From Heliocidaris erythrogramma (lineage: Eukaryota; Echinodermata; Echinoidea; Camarodonta; Echinometridae), in the NCBI GenBank assembly GCA_025617745.1, contig CM046858.1, positions 27,784,453 through 27,848,452 of the forward strand: a stretch of 64,000 nucleotides of DNA. The letters run 5' to 3'. The notes under the pieces were generated by a model. That model did no database searches and was not told where the DNA came from. It saw only the letters and a program-made list of their open reading frames with translations. The position numbers and the translations under genes are program-made. This document shows, piece after piece, positions 10,779 to 21,523 of the stretch. Position 1 is the stretch's first letter. Each line of letters starts with the position of its first letter.

Positions 10779-13700
10779 CTAGTATTTCGGCTTGGGTGTT
10801 GTTGGTATATGATCCTTCAGTAGTGACAGCATCACAGACTGAAAAAAAATGATAAGAAGAGAAAACAATAAGTTAAAAGAAAAGGTGAAAAAAAAATTGT
10901 TAGCATTCTCATTCTTTAAATTCCTATGTTAACAAATGTCATATAACCTGAAAAGAATTCCTCTTGTAATGCTCTCATATCAACTATGGCTGAAGTTACA
11001 ACCAACCAGTGCATTTTGTCGTACGTGATCTCTGCAATACAGTACAATATTATACATCTCATTCACCTATTCTTGACACATCATTCATTTTGATATTAAC
11101 CTACATGCATATGGGTTTAAATGTTTTTGCCATTACATTTTATTTCGACCCAAAAAGGCATTAAAATCACATGATTTTAAAACTAGTAGCATACAAACAA
11201 TTAAATCTCAATGAATGTCCACCAAGTCCTAGTCCTACCAAGTCCTAAATGTTTGTGTTAAAAAAAAAAATCTGTTCATAAAATATGAACCTTTATAAAA
11301 AGATAATAAATAAATAAATAATACACGGGCTGCCATGCACAAAAATATCTCAACACATTTTAATCAATGATGTTAAATGGTATTCCTTGCAAATAAAAAA
11401 TTTATTTTTCCTCCTGCTGGGGGGAGTAAGATGCTTACCATGGCTGTCCACTTGCGATTCTCTGCAGCAGGAAAGGCTAAAGATCTTGGAGAGTAGAAGA
11501 CTTCATCATTCACCTCCTCTGATTTCCTGGGCAGGCAATGAAGGAATGTCCAGTCCTTGTTGGCTACACCACACATCTACGTCAAGAAGAGAAAATCACT
11601 GAAGTAACTGCATAATACACCACCACACAAGTAACCCTAACCCTAACCCTTATCCCAAGTCTAACGATAAGACTGAACCACAGCCTCAACCCTAATACGT
11701 TGTGCTGATGTGCGACGGGAGATTCTGCAGTAAGCCAAATCAATGTAATACTGTGTACTTGTCGGCTACATCACAATCTAATGGGGTGTTGCAAGAAAGT
11801 TGCAATCAATTGCAAATCCCCATTTGCAATCGATTGCAAATATGATACATGTATTTAAATGGAACTTGCAATCAATTGCAAGACTTGCGACTGATTTGGG
11901 GGATTTGCAATCGATTGCAACTTTGCTGCAACACCCCCTAAATCAACCATAATTACCGGTACATGATAATGTACATTTGTCGGCTAAACTGCAAATCAAG
12001 GTAGAGAAGAGTAAAACCACTTATAGTCAAACCTGTCTTAGGGGCCACCTGTGTATAGTGATCACTTATATTGCCTCCCTGTAGCAAGAAATATGTGTCT
12101 TAGAACCTGTCTATAAAGGCAACCTGTATAGAGTGGCCACTTTTTATGTTTCCCTTGGGTGGCCTTAAAGGCCAAGTCCACCCTAACAAAGAGTTGATTT
12201 GAATAAATAGAGAAAAATCCAACAAGCATAACACTGAAAATTTCATCAAAATAGGATGTAAAATAAGAAAGTTATGGTATTTTAAAGTTTCGCTTAATTT
12301 TGCAAAACAGTTGTATGCACATCCTGCTCAGTATGCAAATGAGGGAACCAGTGACGTCACCCACTCACTATTTCTTTTGTATTTTATTACATGAAATACG
12401 AAATATTTTAATTTTTCCTTGTTATAATGTGAAACAAGGTTTGATTCCTCGCTGAACATGTGTAATTGCCATTGTTGAAACCTATACACAATTCAATGAG
12501 AGCTTCCTAATTGTGAAATCTGCAGAAATTAAAATATTCTATATTTCACATAATAAAATACAAAAGAAATAGTGAGTGGACGTCACTGGTTCCCTCATTT
12601 CCATACTGATCAGGATGTGCATATAACTGTTTTGCGAAATTAAGCGAAACTTTAAAATACCATAACTTTCTTATTTTAAATCCTATTTTGATGAAATTTT
12701 CAGTGTTGTACTTGTTGGATTTTTCTCTATTTATTCAAATCAACCTTTTGTTAGGGTGGACTTGGCCTTTAATAGACATGTTTGACTGTATATGGTACTG
12801 TCTACTTGTCAGCTCCATATCACACTGCTAGATCAACAAGAGCGTGATGACTTATATATTGTGTAAAATTCGTCCACACCACATATCAACATCAACAAGT
12901 GTAAAATGACTTATATGAGTTTATCTACTTGTCACAGCTATATCACACATTCGTTTCCATTTCTGAACAATCATTCAAAACCACCACCTCTCCAATCAAC
13001 ACTGACATTACAAGGTCCTTCAATTTTTAATGAAAACATGAAAAAAAAATCATCATTTTGGAAACTTAAACTCCTTCAGAGAAGTCTTCCATACCTTCAT
13101 ATTGACCTGGTATCCTTCGAAAGCCCTCAACCTCTCGGCCTTCTCCTCCTCCTGACCCATGCTGACCCAGGTATCCGTGACGATGACATTTGCCCCTTGA
13201 CATGCATCCATAGGATCATTGGTGTAGTAGAAGGATGTGCCATACTGATAAATCAAACAAAGAATCAACAAACATGAAAAGTTTGATTTCCTGATTCTTA
13301 TGTACAAGATCTCCTTCAAATCAAACTGTTTGCAAAGGAGATGGGTCAAAATATAGATTTGTTTCATTTTCAATTTTGATACGGCAATGACAACAGAGCT
13401 GTGATGGATAAGTTGTAGAGCAGACGTCTCATAACTAGAAGGTCCTGAGTTTGAAAACGTTGTCAGTCAAAACGTTAACAGTGTTAGAACTGTGAGACTA
13501 TCCTAGACCCTGTACTATAGCTACTCCTGACACAACCAGTAGGAAACTGGGTTAGGCTTCTCTCAAGACACAACGATTTTCTAATAACGTGTCAGATTAG
13601 GACCTGTGCTTGCAGACTAAATTCCCACTGCCTACTCTCCCTCGAATTGGACTTACAGCGTTAAGTCCTCTTGGCTGCTTGACTACAAGATAATACTTGG

Positions 13701-13960
13701 TTTCGTAGCAGTATTAAAGTAAAATTAGTAATCATTTCCTGTTTCTCATTAACATTAAATTCAAGTCAAATTGTGTTGTAGAAGTAGATGTTTTCATATA
13801 TATATATATACATACAAAACTATGGTTATGGGGACCTATAACAATGCGATTTATTCCGTCAGAGTGAAAACAACCCGATTACGCGGACATCGAGCAAGGT
13901 TATGGGGACATTGGGATAACGTATAACAATGCGAATGTCCCCATAACCATATATATCCAA

Positions 13961-13994
<34 letters not shown>

Positions 13995-16900
13995 AGATTC
14001 TACTAAAAGGGGAATTTTTTTTTTATTGTATAAACGTATATCGCAAAAAGGACGTTACAGAGAATTAATGGATTCAAAATGTTAGTATATGTTTAGAATT
14101 AATTTGATTCAATTTGCATTTATGGCAAAAAGAATTGTACAATAACTACCTTTTGTGTGTGATATGGTATTTTCAGTAAATCCCCAAACTAATGATATAA
14201 TCAAGAAAACCGACATCGCCCTAAGTCCAACTTAGGGCGATAGATACGTTACATACCCAGAGTTATACATATATATAGATTTTCCATGTTATATTATACG
14301 AAAATGAGTTCTTCCTACCGAACAAAACGTTGAAGTAATATATGTAATTTGGTGCCGTCTACATTTATATCCTATTTTCCCTATGGAAATGGGAAAAAGC
14401 AGTGCTGAAAACGTTAAGGCGAATCAAAAAATTTGACTTAACGTCGGCTTCCCCCTTCCACCGTATATATTTCCAAAAAAAAAAAAAAAAAATTGCCTTA
14501 AGTAGGAATTATGTATATATGTATATATGTATATATATAATATCAAAAGAAACAGAATGAAAAGTTGACGACATTGCAAAATTCACTATAACCGGTTTCT
14601 TTATTCTTCATATATCTGAAGTATAGTGAACTTTGCAATCTCGTAGACTTTTCTTTCCGTTTCTTTTGAGCTTATTTACTATCGTCTGTGATGGAGGGTT
14701 ATTTAAATAGTAATTATGTCTATATATAATATATATACATTTCTTTCAAATTTTTCTAGAAGTATCCTACAAAGAGTTCATTATCTTCTCATTTCCTTCA
14801 TATTCCACATACAGGGGGGGGGGGGGGGCTTAGAATTGTTATCATCAGCTATTTATCGCAAAACCAAAGAAATCTTGCACAAATATTTTTTGCTCTACCA
14901 GTCATACAATAACAATGGAGAAAACAGATTGAGTGAAGTGTGGTGTGAGCTCTCCAAATGATAACTTGGAAAATTAAAAATGGTTTGTGACAACTTACTT
15001 GCTGAGCCAATCTAGCTGCATCCTTCTCCACTTGAGGGAACACTTCATAGCCCTACAAAAAAAATGTCATAACAATTAAGAAATATTACATACATCCATT
15101 CAAAATGCTCAGGGGGTGTTTCATAAAGCTTTGTACGTAAAGTTACGCATGACTTTACAAATGACTGAAATATGACAAGCCAAATGGGATGGTCAATTAT
15201 TTTTAACTGCATCAACTAAAGTTGAACTGTGCACATGTAGATTAACATTTTTATTATAACACACATTTTTAATGCAAAGTATATTTTTGCTATAATTTAA
15301 TTGAGGTTATTGGAAATACAGTCACACTTTTTTTAAAACATCAGGAAAAACTTTGGGCATCCTATCTGGCACTTCATATTCAAGTTGTTTGTAAAGTCAC
15401 CCCCCTAATCCACAATACGTGCTTCTTCGTTTATAGCCAAAATAAGCCATGAATGAATGAATGATGGATGAATTTTAAAAAGCTTCCACATAGAACCAAA
15501 CATTTATAGCGCTGCACCGCCACTTGCAGCTGTGCTGAAATGCAACATTCACATAAGACAATATGCAAAGAGTCACTGCTGTATGGTAAAGGCAAAAGAG
15601 TATGGCTGAATGTACTGCCATGTATATGAATGGTAAATCACTTTCTAAAATTGAAAATGAGAAATGATGATGATAGCGTACATGCAGGGTTTTCAAGGGG
15701 CACGCGAACAATTTGTGAAGGATGCAGATGTTGAAAAATGGCAAAGTCCAACATTCGTACTTTAGGCTCCAAATGTTCGGCAAACATTCGCGGGGGTTCA
15801 GAAATGTCAATTCTTTGTGGGAGTCGTTTTTAGTTCGGCGGGAATTTTAAAACAGTTTGAAATTTCTTGCCAACGTTTTCAGCATCCCGAGTTGTGATTT
15901 GCTCTTGAAAATGTCTCGAAACCTTCTCCGAATGTTAGACTTTGTCATTTTTTTGACATTTGCATTCTTTGTGATTCGTTCGTGTGCCCTGTGAAAACCC
16001 ACTTTGAATGTACAGGGTTATATGGTGCAATGTCTGTACTGTTATACTCAAATTCACATTACAACATAACGACGACGAAAAGTAGATATGACACTCAATA
16101 AGAACAATTATATATTCAATCACATAAGGATAAGGACATTCTAACAGGTCACAAGATTTGGTAGGCCTATTGGAATACACATTATGTGTAAATATAATGG
16201 GTTACAGTAAAATGTGTCTATGGAAAGGTCTCCTGAAACAGGCAAGTCATTAGAAAATTTTTCAAGATGTTAATTGAGGATGAATACCTAATTAAGGGAG
16301 GGGAATTAGTTTGGGCAAAAGCATGATATCATGCAGTAACCTTTGTCTTACACAGTATGACAATACAGATTTCTTTACCTTTGGTGTGGCTATTCTGACA
16401 TTGACTCCCAATGGAGCAGCGGCCATCATGAGAGAATGGATAATGTTGTTCCCGTCTCCAACCCAGGCAACCGTCAATCCCTTCACAGAACCATAATGCT
16501 CCTGTCATGAAAAATCAAATACAAATACTACTGAATTATTTTGAATATCAAATTTCATGCCATAACCGGCAACGTTCTTGCCATCTAAGCTTCAGCATAT
16601 ACATCTCCAACCCATGCTAACGTTCACGCCTTCACAGAACCATAATTCTTGAAAGATACTTAACTTTAGGGCAAATTTAAACCCAGTCTAAATGCGAAGA
16701 TTTAGTCCACTGATTAATGGAGTGCCAGATGTCAACCTCTTTACCCTGTTCGAATCATGAATGCTCTGTAACTAAATGAACTTGTCACTATGATACAATT
16801 TTCTCATTTTCTTTTCATGGCTAAATATATCTTGTTTATATAGTTTGTTACAAAATTACAGTAATTTATATACATATCCTAGGGATTGACACTTTGCCTT

Positions 16901-19900
16901 TCATGAATAAATGGACAAGGTTAAGCCAAACTCATTTTAGGCCCCTGTCAAGATGATGGGGCATAGTATTTTGTTTAAAAGTTTTATTAGATTTTGAGTT
17001 TGTGCTTGTGGAAGACATTCTTGCTAATACACTCACAGCATTTAGATACAGTTGACCTGATGTAGAAATATAAGTGCATAACACCCCTGGGGGGCGTTTC
17101 ATCAAGTGTTTTGTCAGTGATTTTAACCGACAACTGTTATAAGCTACTGAAATCCTTGCATCTGATTGGCTGGGAGCAAATTTGTCGGTTAAAATCACTG
17201 ACAAAACGCTTGATGAAACGCTCCCCAGGGGCACTACAAAGTGTCAGGACGTAAGAAGAAAAATATCAAGGGCAATTCTACCCCAACATGTGTACCAGCA
17301 AGACTGTAATTGTATAAATTCAATGTCTTAAATTGCTGTGGTCTTCACAAATCACCCATTGGGATGTCACTAGGCCATATTTCACTCAGTTCTGACCTAG
17401 AGTAAACAAATTCCTGGCAAGAGCATATTTACCTGGAGGGTTTGGAAGTCTGCAAGAGCTTGAAGAGGATGATAGATCTCTGAAAGACCATTCACAATCG
17501 GAATATAGCCCTCTGTTGACAAGGTCAGGAGAGTCTCATGGTCATAGACTCGAGCAAGAGCGATGTTGACAAAGCCTGACAAAACTCTAGAATATTGAAG
17601 ACAAAGTTTGAACTAAGCCAGTGCTAGTGAACAAATCATGATCATGTTCTGTCCACATCTTTCTGGGCGTTGTGGTTAAAGTCAATTTTGAGTACTTGTT
17701 GATGCTGTGTCAAAATGGTTCATGATCCATAATTGACAATTTGCAGCTAAAATTAGTTCTAATTTTCCAATTTCAGTTAAATGTTTCACAGTATGTGATT
17801 CTGAAATAGAAATATTACCTTTTTACTCTTAAATACTGAAAATGAGTCATACACTGTAGCGTGATCATCAATTATTGCAATCTTGTATTTCTACTGTAAT
17901 CTGCATATTTCTATAACTTTAGAGAGCTTATCTGTTATGACTGTGAATCGTGAAGATTTGAACAAAAAAAATTTGGAAAAAAATTGTTATTGTAAATCAT
18001 GAATATTATTGATAAACTATCAATTTTGGAGTCAAAATATTTGCATCATGGGCCAACATTTACTGATTTCCTCCCTCATATTCTCTGCTAAGAGGCAGAG
18101 GGACATTATCTCATCTCATTTTACATAGAGTTAATGCCCTTCTGCCTTTCAACAGACCATATGTAAATTATGTCTCATTGGTGAAAGACAGATAAAAATG
18201 CAAGCAAAACCCACCTCGCTGTATCTTTGACAGATTCATTGACTCCCAGGTGAATATCAGCTGGTGATAGGAAGGCTGCATGTCCACCAAGTAAAGCAAA
18301 TCCTGTATGAATCGCATATATTGCCGTTTTGAAAAATGTACCATTTTATTTTTTAAAAATTCAAAAGAATTTGTCAAAAGTTTAATATGAAGCAAGATTA
18401 TATAGCTGATTACAATGTATTGAATTCCTTTGAAATAAATCCTTTAATTAGTTATATCTACATACTGTATATTTCATACTGCAGTACAAGTAGAATCATA
18501 GTGAAAATGAGGAACACTCAATGATTTCTCCTTTTTTAATATTTTATCCTCTTTGCTAGGACTTTGTAGCTTTCCACAGCTAAATGGCTTCCAGTTCCAA
18601 TAATATTGTTAGCTAAACTTAGCTGAATATGACAAAGTGGTATTTAGGCACTGTCTGATAAAAGTTGAATGTGGTAGCAATCTGAATTATCGATCAATTC
18701 TCCTCACCAGTCTACTCCTCACATACATTAAGCGATCATTAATTATTGAATTTTAGGAGGACTAACATCGATTTTCATTAACTGCGACTCACCATAACAT
18801 TGGGGCACAGAATAAATTGATATTCTTTCAATTTTTCTCCCTTTTTAGCCAGTGCTCTTAATATCTAAGCTTTCCACCACTAAATGTGACTAAAATGTGA
18901 CAAAACCACCAAAAAGTCGCCAGATATGAAGTTTTAGTTAAGGTCTGATTCTGAAAGAGATTCTCAGCTTTTAAATTATATATAAACTCATTAGCAATGG
19001 ATGTTCCTAACCCACTGTACAAATAGTTACATTAGAATGCCCAGTCCTGCAGAACGTTACTTTAGAGAATTAAAGGTTTAGAGTTTGCAGTCTATTGAAG
19101 CACTCCGACTCGCCAGGAATTGTGTGAAGGTGACAAAGGGAGGATTATAATTTAATCAAAATTTCTATGAAGAGATTATAAGATTGTCCTAAAACTTGGG
19201 ATACTGATTAAAAACATCCTGCTCATCATAATGGACAAGTATCAATACAAGAACTTACTCTATTTTAAAGTTATGGGAGATCAAAATGAGACAAGTATTA
19301 AGGACTTTAAAAAAAGAAAACTGATACAACAAAATCCAGAGAAGGCAAACCTAGGTCTACTACAAACTGTTAACAATACCATTTTTAGATTGTTTGCTGC
19401 CTCCAAATTTTTTTTTAGATTACAGGTACTTTGAAAAAAGTATACTCTTTCAGAAAATACCCAAAACTAAAATTTTACCATGCCTACCCAAAACACCTTT
19501 ATTAAGCTCTAACTGAAAAAAATCACACAGTGAAACATTTGGGTGGTTTTATGGTGCGTGGTCACAAATGGCTCTCAACCCCAATAACATTTTTTTCTGA
19601 TCTGTCATATCTAAGCACAGTCTTCAAGGGTGATATCCATTTCAGCATCTCCTAACATAATACAATTGATCATAGTAAATAGATGAATTTAGGTCAGTTC
19701 ACAACAACCACAACTTTCCTCAAGTGGTGGGCCCAGAATGAATTGCTATCTATGTTCTTACCCGTTTCATTAGAAACCCTGGTTCTGGTGCTACGTTTCT
19801 CAAAGATCAGGGCAGCCGACTTGCCTTCCAAGGGTCTGTAGGCCTCACCATGTTCCTTGTACCGGATCTTCAAGTCTGCAGCAGTCCACAGCAGCTGCTC

Positions 19901-20356
19901 TATCTCATTCTTGGTGAAGTATTTGAGGGTGAGGAAGTGACGCCCAACAAGAGAAGACCAACTGCACAAGGAGAGTTAGTGGTGGAAGACACCAATTTTT
20001 ATGTAGACATTCAATTTTTTCTCTTCATGTGATTACATCACCAAAAAGCTGCAAACCTCAAGAACGACAGGTGTCTGATCTTTTGCATTGAGACAAACAC
20101 AATTTTACAAAACAAACTGACCCTCTCCTCTTTGTCATCCTATTCTTCAAATTTTCCTCCTCCTCCTCCTCCTCCTCCTCCTCCTCCTCCTCCTCCTCCT
20201 CCTCCTCCTCCTCCTCCTCCTCCTCCTCCTCCTCCTCCTCCTCCTCCTCCTCCTCCTCCTCCTCCTCCTCCTCCTCCTCCTCCTCCTCCTCCTCCTCCTC
20301 CTCCTCCTCCTCCTCTTCTTCTTCTTCTTCTTCTTCTTCTTCTTTCCTCTTCTTCT

Positions 20357-20387
<31 letters not shown>

Positions 20388-20881
20388 TCCTCTTCTTCTT
20401 CTTCTTCTTCTTCTTCTTCTTCTTCTTTCCTCTTTCCCAGGCCCACGTTCCCCGCCACCCAGCCTCACTCGATGATCGATCTGCACGCGTGTGGGTAAAC
20501 GAGCACATGATTCAATCATTCATAGGCAGGATAGGGTAGTTAGGGGTTTCCTCAACCACGATATAGCCATTTATTTTGAAGTTAAAAAATTCACAGAGAC
20601 CAAGAATCATGTAGCTGGAGTTAAGAATAAGACTAGAGTCATGGCGAACTAGACAAATGCTAGATCTAAGAGTAAGACTAAGTTAAACCAACAATTTTTT
20701 TAATGTGTGGGACAAAACTCTAAATATTTGCCTACAATTACCTATCATCATGCCCATCATTGTACATCTGTTTGCTGGAGTGAAAACTTGCACATATCAG
20801 CCGAGATGTAGATTTGACCGGTAACAGTTCTGCACCTAAAACGCTGCAAAAACGACGGAGCGAGGAAGAGATGGAATACAT
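10779..20881 (-). CDS. OTC: ornithine transcarbamylase, mitochondrial (complete, 9 exons)
   Basis: Coding exons on the minus strand are 20881-20742, 19961-19762, 18302-18215, 17586-17433, 16501-16379, 15052-14999, 13244-13095, 11576-11439 and 10838-10779 (stop at 10779-10781). They total 1107 nt, or 368 residues, with consistent phases. The enzyme makes citrulline from ornithine and carbamoyl phosphate in the mitochondrial matrix. Residues 1-46 form an Arg/Ser-rich transit peptide without acidic residues near the start ([15 protein letters not shown]). The carbamoyl-phosphate loop STRTR is at 104-108, HPLQ at about 182-185, the ornithine-binding DTWVSMG at 277-283, and the catalytic HCLP at 316-319. 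All key residues are present, so it should be active. Exons 3-9 (88, 154, 123, 54, 150, 138 and 60 nt) equal human OTC exons 4-10 as I recall them. Human exons 2 and 3 appear here as one 200-nt exon. Confidence 0.97.
11632..11650. repeat. short interstitial TAACCC repeat
   Basis: Three consecutive TAACCC units, the telomere motif, just upstream of OTC exon 8 on the minus strand. Single CCCTAA/TTAGGG-like pairs also occur near 10697 and 61746. Probably a chance or repair-inserted tract; no telomere is implied. Confidence 0.5.
11782..11939. mobile_element. foldback element, GGGGTGTTGCAAGAAAGTTG family
   Basis: The ends GGGGTGTTGCAAGAAAGTTG and CAACTTTGCTGCAACACCCC are inverted repeats, and the interior is made of repeated TTGCAATCRATTGCAA palindromes. 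A second copy lies at about 63501-63676. It sits in OTC intron 7. No coding potential. Confidence 0.65.
12169..12768. mobile_element. 600-bp TTAA-flanked inverted-repeat element
   Basis: The ends AGGCCAAGTCCACCCTAACA are inverted and flanked by TTAA at 12165-12168 and 12769-12772. The arms are alike for more than 200 bases, so transcripts would form a long hairpin. TTAA duplication suggests Kolobok or piggyBac-type mobilisation. A diverged relative is at 40930-41537. It lies in OTC intron 7. Confidence 0.75.
13817..13953. repeat. inverted repeat ATGGTTATGGGGAC
   Basis: CTATGGTTATGGGGAC near 13821 is mirrored by GTCCCCATAACCAT near 13940. Between them are two further CGAATGTCC/ACATTGGG-like half repeats, and the element is bordered by TA microsatellites. 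It is a small foldback element in OTC intron 6. Confidence 0.5.
14542..14670. repeat. 129-bp foldback with ~48-bp arms
   Basis: ATCAAAAGAAACAGAATGAA at the left is the diverged inverse of the right end (CTCAAAAGAAACGGAAAGAA on the other strand). The arms meet near 14600. It lies in OTC intron 6. A perfect palindrome, CGCCCTAAGTCCAACTTAGG, occurs nearby at about 14218-14240. Confidence 0.5.
17084..17231. mobile_element. foldback MITE, GCGTTTCATCAAG family
   Basis: The ends CCCCTGGGGGGCGTTTCATC and GATGAAACGCTCCCCAGGGG are near-perfect inverted repeats over about 60 bases per arm. Further copies are at 20981-21120 and 36171-36302, and a relative is at 28227-28379. All share an interior with CTGATTGGCTG-like sequence. 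This copy lies in OTC intron 4. Confidence 0.75.
18896..19567. mobile_element. decayed copy of the 664-bp TA-flanked element
   Basis: The left end TGTGACAAAACCACCAAAAA and the inverted right end TTTGTGACCACGCACCATAA resemble the ends of the 9776-10439 element. The length (about 672 bp) and internal stretches such as TATTTTCTGAAAG are shared. It lies in OTC intron 2, much more diverged than the other copy. Confidence 0.5.
20156..20437. repeat. 280-bp uninterrupted pyrimidine tract (CCT)n/(CTT)n
   Basis: An almost pure CT stretch: about 50 CCT units, then CTT blocks interrupted by TTTCCTC. It lies in OTC intron 1. It produces spurious long ORFs on both strands (poly-Pro/Leu/Ser and poly-Glu/Arg/Gly). 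Mirror symmetry allows triplex (H-DNA) formation. Confidence 0.9.
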
Positions 20882-20980
20882 AATTTGATTGAGTGGGAAC
20901 CGACGATGATATTTCATCAGAAAAACTACTGTGTCTTCAAACAAGCAAACAAAAACGGAAAACTGCACTAACTTCGTGTC

Positions 20981-21120
20981 TGGGCAGCGTTTTGTTAGTG
21001 ATTACCGACAACTGTTATAAGCTACTGAAAGCTACTGAAATCCTTGCCTCTGATTGGCTGAGAGCAAATTTGTCGGTAAAAATCACTGACAAAACACTAG
21101 ATTAATCATCGCTCCCCTGG
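20981..21120. mobile_element. foldback MITE, GCGTTTCATCAAG family, second copy
   Basis: It shares TTTTGTCAGTGATT, GACAACTGTTATAAGCTACT and the inverted TTTGTCGGTAAAAATCACTG with the 17084-17231 copy. A 10-base segment (AAGCTACTGA) is duplicated inside. The ends are more decayed. It sits about 100 bases upstream of the OTC start codon, so it may overlap the OTC promoter. Confidence 0.65.
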
Positions 21121-21246
21121 TCTAAATTTAGGTACAGTAACCAACCAGATTCTCTTTTCGGGGGGGGGGGGGGGGGACTAAAATTTCTGCCAGGGCACTT
21201 AGTACAAATTTCTGTGCAAATTATAGGCACTACATGTACTTACTCA

Positions 21247-21523
21247 TTGGCGGATCCAGGGGGGGGGGCACAGCCGGCCCGTGCCCCCCCCCCTTTTGGA
21301 AGAGAAGTATGAATTTTTACCATAGACGATCCGCCATTTTTGCGATTGTGCCCCCCCTTTTAGAGTGAAGACCTTTTTTTTTTTTTTTTTTTTTGCTTGT
21401 CAGGGAATTATGGATGGAAACTGGACCCCATAACCTCCTTAATAAGCGATAAATACGGGTCTACCTTTTCACAAACTTTCATTTTTGTGCCCCCTCTTTT
21501 ACTAAATCCTGGATCCGCCCCTG
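21247..21523. mobile_element. G-rich MITE with GGCGGATCCAGG ends
   Basis: The left end TTGGCGGATCCAGG and right end CCTGGATCCGCCCCTG are inverted. The interior has poly-G and poly-C runs, a T-tract and GCTTGTCAGGGAATTA. Related copies: 46422-46569, 46581-46850, about 47743-48030 and 55697-55945. No coding potential. Confidence 0.7.

Noticed and set aside
15110-15410. Complete foldback MITE starting GGGGGTGTTTCATAAAGCTT
   Set aside because: Only the left arm is clear; the right side keeps just GTAAAGTCACCCCCC, so borders could not be set.
20058-20539. Long ORFs on both strands of poly-Pro/Leu/Ser and poly-Glu/Arg/Gly
   Set aside because: They are translations of the CCT/CTT tract in OTC intron 1, open in several frames at once.
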